Of a stretch of DNA of 64,000 nt, positions 36,124-44,982 are shown one piece after another. The number at the start of each line of letters is the position of its first letter. The first letter of the stretch is position 1. Source of the stretch: Erythrobacter sp. QSSC1-22B (GTDB taxonomy: Bacteria; Pseudomonadota; Alphaproteobacteria; Sphingomonadales; Sphingomonadaceae). The notes under the pieces were generated by a model. It searched no databases and had not been told where the DNA came from. It was given only the letters and a program-made list of their open reading frames with translations. The DNA is taken from assembly GCF_001678665.1 (NCBI RefSeq), contig NZ_LZRP01000009.1, positions 22,925 to 86,924 of the forward strand. The letters run 5' to 3'. The translations under genes were made by a program, and so were the position numbers.

Positions 36124-37263
36124 TCAGTAGCCGCTCATCTCGGCGACGCGGCCCGCGTGGTAATACTGGTCGCCCAGGAATTCCTGCAACGCGCGGTCGC
36201 GCTTCATGTAGAGTCCGATGTCGTATTCGTCGGTCATCCCGATGCCGCCGTGCATCTGCACGCCCTCGCGCACCGCGAGACCCGCCGCCTTGGCGACCTT
36301 GGCCTTGGCGACCGAAGCCATCAGATCGGCCTGCTCGCTGCCGCCGTCGAGCATCTGGGCCGCCTTGATCACGACCGCACGCGCGATCTCGACCTCGGAA
36401 TAGAGATGGCTGGCACGGTGCTGGAGCGCCTGGAATTCGCCGATGAGCTTCCCGAACTGCTTGCGCTGCTTGAGGTAGTCGATGGTCATGTCCATCGCCC
36501 CGCGCGCCACGCCGGCACCTTCCGCAGCCGCGCCGATGCGGCCGGCGGTAAGCATGGCATTCAGCACGGCGCGCCCGCCGTCGACCTCGCCGATGACCGC
36601 ATCGCCATCGAGCTCGACACCGTCGAACTTGGTGTGCGTCGCCATCGAGCTGTCCACCAGCCGGACTGCGTCGTGGCTCATCCCGCTGGCATCCTTGGGA
36701 ACCGCGAACAGGGTGATGCCGTCTTCGTCGCTGTCGCTACCCGAGGTGCGTGCGGCGACGATCATCATGTCGGCGCTGGCACCATGGATGACGAAATCCT
36801 TCTGCCCCGAAATCCGGAAGCCATTGCCGGATTTCTCGGCCTTGGTGCGGATGGTTTCGGGCCGGTGCTTGGCGCCTTCGTCGATGGCGACGGCATAGAC
36901 CTTCTCGCCTTCGACCATGCCTGGCAGCCAGCGGCCCTTCGCGTCGTCGCTGGCATGCTTGAGCGCGGTCGCGGCCAGCACCGAACTGGTGAGGAACGGC
37001 GACGGGGTCAGGTTGCGGCCGATTTCCTCGAGCACGATGCCCGCCTCGACCTGGCCCATCCCGAGCCCGCCGTGATCCTCGCCGACCAGGATGCCGGTGA
37101 AGCCCATCTCGGCGAACTGCTTCCACAATTCATGGCCGAAGCCATCCTTGCATTCCTTGTCGCGCCAGTGGCGCAGCTGTTTTTGCGGGTTGCCCTGCTC
37201 GGCCATGAATTGGCTGGCGCTTTCGGCCAGCATGGCCTGATCTTCGTCGTGATAAAGTGGCAT
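36124..37263 (-). CDS. acyl-CoA dehydrogenase
   Basis: A protein of 379 residues with acyl-CoA dehydrogenase domains: an N-terminal helical part with VGEDHGGLGMGQVEAGIVLEE, a middle with SGQKDFVIHGASADMMIVAA, and a C-terminal FAD-binding bundle with LKQRKQFGKLIGEFQALQHR and QMHGGIGMTDEYDIGLYMKR. The first N-terminal motif and short length fit the subclass that forms heteromers with a second dehydrogenase such as the gene at 37,704. Substrate unknown; steroid, isoprenoid or branched acyl-CoA are possible by analogy. Confidence 0.92.
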   Translation of the reverse strand: MPLYHDEDQAMLAESASQFMAEQGNPQKQLRHWRDKECKDGFGHELWKQFAEMGFTGILVGEDHGGLGMGQVEAGIVLEEIGRNLTPSPFLTSSVLAATALKHASDDAKGRWLPGMVEGEKVYAVAIDEGAKHRPETIRTKAEKSGNGFRISGQKDFVIHGASADMMIVAARTSGSDSDEDGITLFAVPKDASGMSHDAVRLVDSSMATHTKFDGVELDGDAVIGEVDGGRAVLNAMLTAGRIGAAAEGAGVARGAMDMTIDYLKQRKQFGKLIGEFQALQHRASHLYSEVEIARAVVIKAAQMLDGGSEQADLMASVAKAKVAKAAGLAVREGVQMHGGIGMTDEYDIGLYMKRDRALQEFLGDQYYHAGRVAEMSGY

Positions 37264-37266
37264 GGG

Positions 37267-37707
37267 TCAGGTAGTCCTCAAAACGGTGGCAGGGGCGTCG
37301 ACGAATGTCTCGCCCAGCCATGTCGAAAGTTGCATCGGCTCGAAGCCTTCGTCGAAAATCAGCGTGGCCTTGCCGAAACTGCCGCCGAACAGGGTCAGTG
37401 TCACCAGCGTGTCGGCGTCGATCGAGAAGGCCGATATCGCGTCGCGGCGGAACACCTTGACGACAAAACGCTTGCTGATGATCCCGGCCCGTTCGGCCAC
37501 GATCACCCGCGCGGAGGTGAACAGCGCGGAGCCATTCTCCCCGCTGGTGGCCAGCTCCGCAGTCTCGCCAGCGACCAGCAGGCCGAACAGCGTGGAGTTC
37601 TCCTCCGCATCCGCAATCACACTGCCGACCGTCGCGCCGGTAATGAAATCATGCGGCATGCTGGCGAGCGCGGCGGCACTCGTGGCAGTGGTTACGGCCG
37701 CACTCAT
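37267..37707 (-). CDS. bacterial PH-domain-like protein inserted between two acyl-CoA dehydrogenase genes
   Basis: ATG 37707 overlaps the preceding dehydrogenase stop as ATGA; 146 residues. The second half (ISKRFVVKVFRRDAISAFSI, LTLFGGSFGKATLIFDEGF) resembles the bacterial pleckstrin-homology-like fold of short stress-linked proteins. No catalytic motif is visible. The overlap with one acyl-CoA dehydrogenase gene and a three-base gap to the next show that it is co-translated with them. Confidence 0.65.
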   Translation of the reverse strand: MSAAVTTATSAAALASMPHDFITGATVGSVIADAEENSTLFGLLVAGETAELATSGENGSALFTSARVIVAERAGIISKRFVVKVFRRDAISAFSIDADTLVTLTLFGGSFGKATLIFDEGFEPMQLSTWLGETFVDAPATVLRTT

Positions 37708-38885
37708 GCTCCGGGCAGATCGAGGATCCGTTTGGAGATGACATTGAGCATCACCTCGCTGGTGCCGCCCTCGATCGAATTGGCCTTGGTCCGCAGCCAG
37801 TTGCGAGCCGGCTTGCCGCCGCTCGTATCCTCGCTCTCCCATTCCAGAGCGCGCGAACCGCCCGCCGACATCATCAGCTCATGCCGACGCTTGTTCAGCT
37901 CCGTACCGACGTATTTCATCATGTTGGGCTGAGCGGGATGACCCTTGCCGGCCTTCATCTCGTCGAGGAATTTCTCGCCCATTGCGGCATAGGCCAGCGC
38001 GTCGACATCGAACATCGCCAGCTCGGCGCGCAGCACCGGGTCGATCTCGCCGACATTGCGCTTCACCGCCGCGCCGATGGCGCTGGTGCGATCGCCGCCG
38101 CCCGCACCCGAGATCATTTCACGCTCGTGGCCGAGCAGATATTTCGCCACATCCCAGCCGCGGTTGATTTCGCCGACATAGGCCGGGACGTCCTCGCCAT
38201 AGCTCTTGGGCACCTTCACATCGTCCATGAAGGTTTCGCAGAACGGGCTGTTGCCGCTGATCAGCTTGATCGGCTTGGTGCTGACGCCCTCGCCCGCCAT
38301 GTCGAACAGCATGAAGGTGATGCCCTGGTATTTGTTTTCCTTGTCGGTGCGGACGAGGCAGAAGATCCAGTCGGCTTCGTCGGCGTAGGAGGTCCAGACC
38401 TTCTGGCCGTTGACCACCCAATGGTCGCCCTTGTCCTCGCCGAAGGTCTGCATCGAGACGAGGTCGGAGCCCGAACCGGGTTCCGAATAGCCCTGGCACC
38501 AGCGGATTTCGCCATTGGCGATCTCGGTCAGGAAGCGCTGCTTCTGGCCCTCTGTACCGAAATGCAGCAGCGCCGGGCCGAGCATCCAGATGCCGAAGCT
38601 CGAGAGCGGCGGGCGCGCATCGATCCGCGCCATTTCCTGGCGCAGGACCTTGCCCTCGGCCCCGGACAGTCCGGCGCCGCCATATTCCTTGGGCCATTCG
38701 GGAACGGTGTAGCCCTTGTCGCGGCAGGTTTCGAACCATTGCTTCTGCGCGTCGCTCTTGAAGCTGGCGTTGCGCCCGCCCCAATAGACATCGCCTTCGT
38801 CACGCACGGGCTCGCGCATTTCAGCCGGGCAATTCGCCTCCAGCCACTCGCGAACTTCGCTGCGGAATCCTTCCAGATCGGACAT
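37704..38885 (-). CDS. acyl-CoA dehydrogenase
   Basis: A protein of 393 residues: VPEWPKEYGGAGLSGAEGKV, the flavin/substrate region WCQGYSEPGSGSDLVSMQT, and WVVNGQKVWTSYADEADWIF followed by a C-terminal bundle ending GGTSEVMLNVISKRILDLPG. This is the large-subunit-like partner of the shorter dehydrogenase downstream. It is the first gene of the minus-strand operon ACAD - PH-domain - ACAD - SDR. Substrate not evident. Confidence 0.93.
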   Translation of the reverse strand: MSDLEGFRSEVREWLEANCPAEMREPVRDEGDVYWGGRNASFKSDAQKQWFETCRDKGYTVPEWPKEYGGAGLSGAEGKVLRQEMARIDARPPLSSFGIWMLGPALLHFGTEGQKQRFLTEIANGEIRWCQGYSEPGSGSDLVSMQTFGEDKGDHWVVNGQKVWTSYADEADWIFCLVRTDKENKYQGITFMLFDMAGEGVSTKPIKLISGNSPFCETFMDDVKVPKSYGEDVPAYVGEINRGWDVAKYLLGHEREMISGAGGGDRTSAIGAAVKRNVGEIDPVLRAELAMFDVDALAYAAMGEKFLDEMKAGKGHPAQPNMMKYVGTELNKRRHELMMSAGGSRALEWESEDTSGGKPARNWLRTKANSIEGGTSEVMLNVISKRILDLPGA

Positions 38886-39053
38886 AGGTCTCTCCTCTCA
38901 GTGCCTCGTCTCTTGACGTTAAGGTTAAGTCGATTCGGCCCCGCGCCGCAAGAGCAATCACGGTGAAGCTCCATGCCGTAGCGTCAGGCGGTTTGCGTTG
39001 ACCCGCAGGCCTGCAGCCTTAAGTTGCGCAGCCAGAGAGAGTGGGAGAAAATA

Positions 39054-39935
39054 GTGCGATTCTCGGGAAAAACCGTGGTCGTGACCGGCGCCGCAGCGGG
39101 CATCGGGGCGCAAAGCGCCCGGCTGTTCGCCCGCGAGGGCGCCATCGTCATAGCCAGCGATATCGATACCGAAGGCGGCGAGAGGCTGGTGCGCGAAAGC
39201 GAGGGCGATATCCGCTTTCGCCAGTGCGACGTCCGCGACGTCGAGGCGATCCGTTCGCTGATGGATTTCGCCGCGAGCGAGACCGGCGGGATCGATACTC
39301 TGCTCAACAACGCCGGTGCCGGCGGGGCGCGCGCGCCGATCGACGAGATCGAGCCTGCGGACTGGGATTCCACCATGGATCTGCTGCTGCGCTCGGTTGC
39401 GATGGGGATCCGCTACGCGGTCCCGCACATGATCGGGCGGCCCTCGACGCGGACCGGCGGCGCCAGCATCGTCAACGTCTCCAGCGTCGCCGCGGTCGGT
39501 CCGGGCTATTCGCCCACCGCCTATGCGGTTGCCAAGGCCGGGGTGCTGCATGTCACCAAGCTCGCAGCCGCGGATCTCGCGCGCCATTCGATCCGGGTCA
39601 ACGCGGTCCAGCCGGGCTTCATCAACACCGATATCTTCACCTCCTCGCTCGACATCTCAGGCGAGGCCAAGGAAATCGCCAAGGGTGTGCTGGCGCAGAT
39701 GTCGAGCAACGCCCAGCCGGTGAAGCGCGGCGGCCAGCCCGCCGATATTGCTGAAGCGATGGCCTATCTCGCAAGCGAGGCCGCAGGTTTCGTCAACGGC
39801 ACCTCGCTGCTTGTGGATGGCGGGATCACCATCGGCCCGCGCGACAGCTGGGACGAGGATGCACCCAAGATGTTCGACGCGTTGCTGGCCATGGCCGAGG
39901 CAGCCGAGAAACAGGTGAGCGACGCCAAACCATGA
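39054..39935 (+). CDS. short-chain dehydrogenase/reductase
   Basis: GTG 39054 follows GGGAGAAA and gives 293 residues beginning MRFSGKTVVVTGAAAGIGAQ. Motifs: TGAAAGIGA, ASDIDTEGGERL (the Asp favours NAD), LLNNAGAGG, NVSSVAAVG and YAVAKAGV. The stop overlaps the next ATG in ATGA, so it is coupled to the transporter and heads a plus-strand operon with a dehydrogenase, an alcohol dehydrogenase and a kinase-like protein. Confidence 0.92.
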   Translation: MRFSGKTVVVTGAAAGIGAQSARLFAREGAIVIASDIDTEGGERLVRESEGDIRFRQCDVRDVEAIRSLMDFAASETGGIDTLLNNAGAGGARAPIDEIEPADWDSTMDLLLRSVAMGIRYAVPHMIGRPSTRTGGASIVNVSSVAAVGPGYSPTAYAVAKAGVLHVTKLAAADLARHSIRVNAVQPGFINTDIFTSSLDISGEAKEIAKGVLAQMSSNAQPVKRGGQPADIAEAMAYLASEAAGFVNGTSLLVDGGITIGPRDSWDEDAPKMFDALLAMAEAAEKQVSDAKP

Positions 39936-41407
39936 GTTTCGTTACCGGCCCGCTCCCGCAGCGGCTCAAGATCATCCACGGCTTCGGCGCCGTTGCCTTC
40001 GGCGTGAAGGACAGCGGGTTCAGCTTCTTCCTGCTGATCTTCTATAATCAGGTGCTCGGAATGGATGCCGGGATGGTCAGCCTCGCGCTGGCCGCGGCGC
40101 TGATCGTCGATGCCTTCGTCGATCCGATACTCGGCAATCTGTCGGACCGGACCTACACACGCTGGGGCCGACGCCTGCCCTGGCTCTACGCCGCAGCCCT
40201 CCCGCTAGCGCTGGCCTGGGCGGTGCTGTGGAACCCGACGATCGACGGTACGCCAAGCTTCTGGGAGCTGCTCGGGATCTGCGTGGTCGTCCGCGTGCTG
40301 CTCTCCGCCTGCGAAGTGCCCTCGGTCAGCCTGCTGCCCGAAATCACCCATGATTACGACGAACGCACCACCCTGTTCCGCTATCGCTATCTGTTCGGCT
40401 GGATGGGCGGACTGGTGATGATGCTGCTGGCCTATACCGTGTTCATGCCGGGCTCCGAGGGGCTGCTGCAGGCCGGCGGGTACAGCTATTTCGGCATATT
40501 CGGGGCGTTGCTGATCTTCGTTTCGGTGGTCGGCTCGGCGATCGGGCAGCACAGGCTGGTCGCGCATCTGCCCGCGCACAAGCCGCCGCCCTTCACCATC
40601 CGCGGCGCCTTTTCGGAAATCGCCGATGCCTTTCGCGAGAAGGCCTTCCTGATCTTCGCGCTGGGCGGGCTGGCCGCCTACATCAGCCAGGGCATGACCT
40701 TCTCGATCACCAATTACCTCAACCTCTTCGTCTGGCAGATGTCGAGCGTCGAACTGGTCGGCTATCCGGTGGTGCTGTTCCTGTCGGTGGTGATGATGTT
40801 CTTCGTCGTCGGGCCGATGCACCGCCGCTGGGGCAAGGCCAGGACCGCGGCGATCGGCGCGATCGCCAGCGTTGCTCTGCTGGCGACGCCGTTCCTGCTC
40901 TTCCTGGCCGGCATGTGGCCGGAAGTGGGTGCACCGCCCGCGCCGGGCGAGACCGGAGCGCTCGCGACGGTACAGCTTTCCACCCTACTGTATTTTGGTT
41001 TTTTGCTGTTCGCCAACATGTTCGGCATCGTGATGATGATCTCGGCCTCGTCGATGATTGCCGAGATCGTCGAGGCTTTCCAGGAGCGCAGCGGCAGGCG
41101 CGCCGAAGGTTCGTTCTATTCGGGCAATTGGTTCATCCAGAAATGCGCCACCGGGGCCGGCATCTTTGTGACCGGCCAGATCATCGGCCTGTCGCAATTG
41201 CCTACCAATTCCGCGCCAGGCACTGTTGAACAACCCGTTATTGCGAGCATGATCCTGCTTTATCTGGGCGTATCGATCGCGCTGGCGCTGTTCGCGGCCT
41301 TCTGGCTCGCGCGCTTCCCGATCGGCCGTGAGGACCACGAGGCGCGGCTCGCCGCGCTCGACCAAGCGGCGCGGGCGGATATCGATGCCGGAGTGACCCC
41401 GCCCTGA
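39932..41407 (+). CDS. MFS/GPH-type sodium or proton symporter
   Basis: A protein of 491 residues with about 12 hydrophobic segments and the MFS_2 (glycoside-pentoside-hexuronide) features: [19 protein letters not shown] at the start, [27 protein letters not shown] after helix 2, and [20 protein letters not shown]. Proteins of this class in sphingomonads are often placed in lipid or terpenoid catabolic clusters. It should import the substrate of the neighbouring acyl-CoA pathway, but identity cannot be deduced. Confidence 0.9.
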   Translation: MSFVTGPLPQRLKIIHGFGAVAFGVKDSGFSFFLLIFYNQVLGMDAGMVSLALAAALIVDAFVDPILGNLSDRTYTRWGRRLPWLYAAALPLALAWAVLWNPTIDGTPSFWELLGICVVVRVLLSACEVPSVSLLPEITHDYDERTTLFRYRYLFGWMGGLVMMLLAYTVFMPGSEGLLQAGGYSYFGIFGALLIFVSVVGSAIGQHRLVAHLPAHKPPPFTIRGAFSEIADAFREKAFLIFALGGLAAYISQGMTFSITNYLNLFVWQMSSVELVGYPVVLFLSVVMMFFVVGPMHRRWGKARTAAIGAIASVALLATPFLLFLAGMWPEVGAPPAPGETGALATVQLSTLLYFGFLLFANMFGIVMMISASSMIAEIVEAFQERSGRRAEGSFYSGNWFIQKCATGAGIFVTGQIIGLSQLPTNSAPGTVEQPVIASMILLYLGVSIALALFAAFWLARFPIGREDHEARLAALDQAARADIDAGVTPP

Positions 41408-41492
41408 CGCAAGACCCGGAATTTGCTTGGCGCAGCGTGCCCGCTCTGCCAGTTTCATAGAGCAACGAACTACAATCGAGAGGAAAGTGGAT

Positions 41493-42827
41493 ATGGATTT
41501 CGAACCCACCGAACGGCAGGCCTACTGGCGCGACAGAGTCAGGAATTTCATCGAAAACCACGTCCGCCCCGCGGTTCCGACCTATCGCGAACAGGATGCC
41601 CAGGGCGATCGCTGGAAGGTGATCCCGGTGGTGCAGGAGCTCAAGGCCAAGGCCAAGGACCAGGGCATCTGGAACCTGTTCATGCCGCCGCGCAACGACG
41701 GCCACCACCATGTCGACGATACCTACGACTTCGAAGGTCCGGGCCTGACCAATCTCGAATACGCGCTGTGCGCCGAGGAAATGGGCAAGATCGGCTTTGC
41801 CTCCGAAGTCTTCAACTGCTCCGCACCCGACACCGGCAACATGGAAGTGTTCCATCGCTATGGTACGGCTGAGCAGAAAGACCAGTGGCTCACCCCGCTG
41901 ATGAACGGCGAGATCCGCTCTGCTTTCCTCATGACCGAGCCCTTCACCGCTTCGTCGGATGCCACCAATATCGAGACCCGCATCGAGCGCGATGGCGACG
42001 AATACGTAATCAACGGCCGCAAATGGTGGTCATCGGGCCTCGGCGATCCGCGCTGCAAGGTGTCGATCGTGATGGGCAAGACCGACCCCAATGCCGGGCG
42101 TCACGCGCAGCAGTCGATGATCCTGATGCCCAACGACGCCAAGGGTGTGAACATCCTGCGCCACCTGCCGGTGTTCGGCTACGACGATGCCCCGCATGGG
42201 CATATGGAGGTCGAGCTCAAGGACGTGCGCGTTCCCCTCTCGGCGATGCTGCTGGGCGAAGGGCGCGGCTTCGAAATCGCGCAAGGGCGCCTCGGCCCGG
42301 GCCGTATCCACCACTGCATGCGCACCATCGGCGTCGCCGAGGAAGCGCTCGCCAAGATGTGCCGCCGGCTGCAGGAACGCGAAGCTTTCGGCAAGCCGAT
42401 CTACAAGCATTCGGTTTGGGAGGAGCGCGTCGCGCGCGCCCGGATCGACATCGACATGACCCGCCTGCTGTGCCTCAAGGCCGCCGACATCATGGACAAG
42501 GTCGGCAACAAGAACGCCAAGCAGGAAATCGCCATGATCAAGGTTCAGGCACCCAATATGGCGCTCAAGATCATCGACGATGCCATCCAGGCGCATGGTG
42601 GCGGCGGCGTGTCCGACGATTACGGTCTCGCCAACGCCTATGCCCATCAGCGCACCCTGCGGCTGGCGGACGGACCCGACGAGGTCCACGCCCGCTCGAT
42701 CGCGCGGATGGAATTCGCCAAGCACGCTCCGCAGGAAGGCCCCAGCGCCAACGCATTGCGCGATGGCAAGGGCCCGGCCCGCAACGACAACCGTCCCAGC
42801 TCAGGCGACATGGGGGCAACCCGCTAA
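41493..42827 (+). CDS. acyl-CoA dehydrogenase, ACAD10/11-like
   Basis: ATG 41493 follows GAGAGGAAAG; 444 residues. Conserved parts: [79 protein letters not shown] and [20 protein letters not shown]. The long N-terminal region and GRIHHCMR block are typical of the dehydrogenase class that pairs with APH-like kinases in ACAD10/ACAD11. Such a kinase is encoded two genes downstream, so dehydration of a phosphorylated hydroxyacyl-CoA is a plausible reaction. Confidence 0.92.
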   Translation: MDFEPTERQAYWRDRVRNFIENHVRPAVPTYREQDAQGDRWKVIPVVQELKAKAKDQGIWNLFMPPRNDGHHHVDDTYDFEGPGLTNLEYALCAEEMGKIGFASEVFNCSAPDTGNMEVFHRYGTAEQKDQWLTPLMNGEIRSAFLMTEPFTASSDATNIETRIERDGDEYVINGRKWWSSGLGDPRCKVSIVMGKTDPNAGRHAQQSMILMPNDAKGVNILRHLPVFGYDDAPHGHMEVELKDVRVPLSAMLLGEGRGFEIAQGRLGPGRIHHCMRTIGVAEEALAKMCRRLQEREAFGKPIYKHSVWEERVARARIDIDMTRLLCLKAADIMDKVGNKNAKQEIAMIKVQAPNMALKIIDDAIQAHGGGGVSDDYGLANAYAHQRTLRLADGPDEVHARSIARMEFAKHAPQEGPSANALRDGKGPARNDNRPSSGDMGATR

Positions 42828-43912
42828 TGGCGAAAGCTGCGATTCTCGAGACTGTCGGCAAGCTCACGATCGGCGAGGTAGAACTCGCCGATCCGCTGCC
42901 GCACGAAGTGCTGATCGACACCAAGGCCTGCGGGCTGTGCCATTCGGATCTGCACTTCATCGACGGTGCCTATCCGCACGCCATGCCGGCGATCCCGGGG
43001 CACGAGGCGGCGGGCGTCGTTCGCGCGGTCGGTTCCGAAGTCAGGACGGTCAAGCCGGGTGACCATGTCGTCACCTGCCTGTCGGCCTTCTGCGGTCATT
43101 GCGAGTTCTGCGTCACCGGGCGCATGGCGCTCTGCCTCGGGGCGGACACCCGCCGCCGGCAAGCGCAGAGCCCGCGCATCACCCGCAATGGCGGCGAGAC
43201 GGTGGCGCAGATGCTCAACCTCTCGGCCTTTGCCGAACAGATGCTGATCCACGAGCATGCCTGCGTCGCGATCGACAAGGAAATGCCGCTCGACCGGGCG
43301 GCTATAATCGGCTGCGCGGTTACGACGGGGGCGGGTGCGATTTTCAACGCCTGTTCAGTGGTGCCCGGTGAGTCGGTCGCCGTGATTGGCTGTGGCGGCG
43401 TCGGGCTTGCCGCGATCAACGCAGCGCGGATTGCCGGCGCGGGCCAGGTCATCGCGCTCGATCCGATCGCGGAAAAGCGCGAACTCGCCAAGGTGCTCGG
43501 CGCGACCCATGTGGTCGATGCCATGGCCGAGGACGCGGTCGAGCAGGTGATGAAGATCAGCGGCACCGGTGTCCATCACGCGATCGAGGCGGTCGGGCGC
43601 CAGGCCAGCGCCGATCTGTCGGTGAAGATCCTGCGCCGCGGCGGCACCGCCACGATCCTCGGCATGATGCCGCTCGACTGCAAGGTCGGCCTTGGTGCCA
43701 TGGATCTGCTCAGCGGCAAGAAACTGCAAGGCGCGATCATGGGGATGAACCACTTCCCGGTCGATCTGCCGCGGCTGGTGGATTTCTACATGCGCGGGTT
43801 GCTCGATCTCGACACGATCATCTCGGAGCGCATCGCGCTGGAAGATATCAACAAGGGGTTCGACACCATGCGCAATGGTCATTCCGCACGCAGCGTGATC
43901 GTGTTCGACTGA
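42827..43912 (+). CDS. zinc-dependent alcohol dehydrogenase, class III-like
   Basis: Start overlaps the previous stop as TAATG; 361 residues. Catalytic zinc ligands are in ACGLCHSDLHF and PGHEAAGVV, the structural zinc in CGHCEFCVTGRMALC, and the NAD site in VIGCGGVGLAAINAARIAGA with Asp in ALDPIAEK. It oxidises an alcohol or reduces an aldehyde in the acyl-CoA pathway. The last codon overlaps the next gene in TGATG. Confidence 0.93.
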   Translation: MAKAAILETVGKLTIGEVELADPLPHEVLIDTKACGLCHSDLHFIDGAYPHAMPAIPGHEAAGVVRAVGSEVRTVKPGDHVVTCLSAFCGHCEFCVTGRMALCLGADTRRRQAQSPRITRNGGETVAQMLNLSAFAEQMLIHEHACVAIDKEMPLDRAAIIGCAVTTGAGAIFNACSVVPGESVAVIGCGGVGLAAINAARIAGAGQVIALDPIAEKRELAKVLGATHVVDAMAEDAVEQVMKISGTGVHHAIEAVGRQASADLSVKILRRGGTATILGMMPLDCKVGLGAMDLLSGKKLQGAIMGMNHFPVDLPRLVDFYMRGLLDLDTIISERIALEDINKGFDTMRNGHSARSVIVFD

Positions 43913-44982
43913 TGGATATCGATTTCGACAAGGAGATGGTCGGCACCGTCGAAGTGGCCGACAACGACAAGCTCGATCTCGAGCGGCTGACGCAATGGTT
44001 CGCCGCGAATGTCGAGGGCTTCGCGGGGCCGATCGAATATTCCAAGTTCAAGGGCGGGCAATCCAACCCGACCTATCGGATCGACACGCCGAACAAGTCT
44101 TATGTCCTGCGCCGCCAGCCCTTCGGCAAGCTGCTTCCCAGCGCGCATGCGGTGGATCGCGAATACAAGGCGATGGCGGCGCTCGGACCCACCGGCTTCC
44201 CGGTGCCGCGGACCTACGGATTGTGCGAAGACCGCGAGGTCGTGGGTGCGATGTTCTTCGTCATGGGTCTCGCCGACGGGCGCAGCCTGTGGAACGGCGC
44301 GCTGCCCGGCAGCAGCCCCGAGGAGCGCCGGGCGATCTACAATTCGATGATCGACACCATGGCGGATCTCCACCTCCAGAATCCCGACGCCATCGGACTG
44401 GGCGATTTCGGCAAGTCGCAGGATTACTGCGCCCGCCAGATCGGCCGCTGGTCCAAGCAGTACAAACTGTCCGAAACCGACACCATTCCCGAGATGGACC
44501 GGCTGATCGAATGGCTGCCCCAGACCATCCCGCCGCAGCATGAATCCTCGGTGGTCCATGGCGACTACCGGCTCGACAATCTGATCTTCGAGAAGGATGC
44601 CTCAAAGGTGCTGGCGGTGCTCGACTGGGAGCTGTCGACGCTGGGCGATCCGATCGCGGATTTCAGCTATCTCATGCTCAACTGGCACAATCCCGCCGAT
44701 GGCCGTGCCGGGCTGCTCGGGCTCGATCTCGCCGCGCTCGGCATTCCGACCCAGGACGAGGCGGTGGAGCGCTATGTCGCGCGCACCGGCTACCCGGTCC
44801 CGCCGATGGAATGGTATTTCGCCTACAATCTGTTCCGGCTCGCCGGGATCATGCAGGGCATCAAGAAGCGGGTGATCGACGGCACGGCGTCATCCTCGCA
44901 CGCCAAGCAGATGAGCGAACGCGTTGTCCCGCTGGTCCAGCGCGCGCATGAATTCGCGCTGCAGGCGGGGATGCCTGCCTAG
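43912..44982 (+). CDS. APH-family phosphotransferase, ACAD10/11-kinase-like
   Basis: A protein of 356 residues. Kinase-like motifs: KFKGGQSNPTYRI, YVLRRQPFGKLLPSAHAVDR, the Brenner motif SSVVHGDYRLDNLIF and LDWELSTLGDPIADF as the metal-binding DFG equivalent. Proteins of this group resemble the N-terminal kinase domain of ACAD10/ACAD11 and LvaA, which phosphorylate 4-hydroxyacyl-CoA before elimination by an acyl-CoA dehydrogenase. It is coupled to the zinc alcohol dehydrogenase by TGATG. Substrate assignment is inference. Confidence 0.9.
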   Translation: MDIDFDKEMVGTVEVADNDKLDLERLTQWFAANVEGFAGPIEYSKFKGGQSNPTYRIDTPNKSYVLRRQPFGKLLPSAHAVDREYKAMAALGPTGFPVPRTYGLCEDREVVGAMFFVMGLADGRSLWNGALPGSSPEERRAIYNSMIDTMADLHLQNPDAIGLGDFGKSQDYCARQIGRWSKQYKLSETDTIPEMDRLIEWLPQTIPPQHESSVVHGDYRLDNLIFEKDASKVLAVLDWELSTLGDPIADFSYLMLNWHNPADGRAGLLGLDLAALGIPTQDEAVERYVARTGYPVPPMEWYFAYNLFRLAGIMQGIKKRVIDGTASSSHAKQMSERVVPLVQRAHEFALQAGMPA

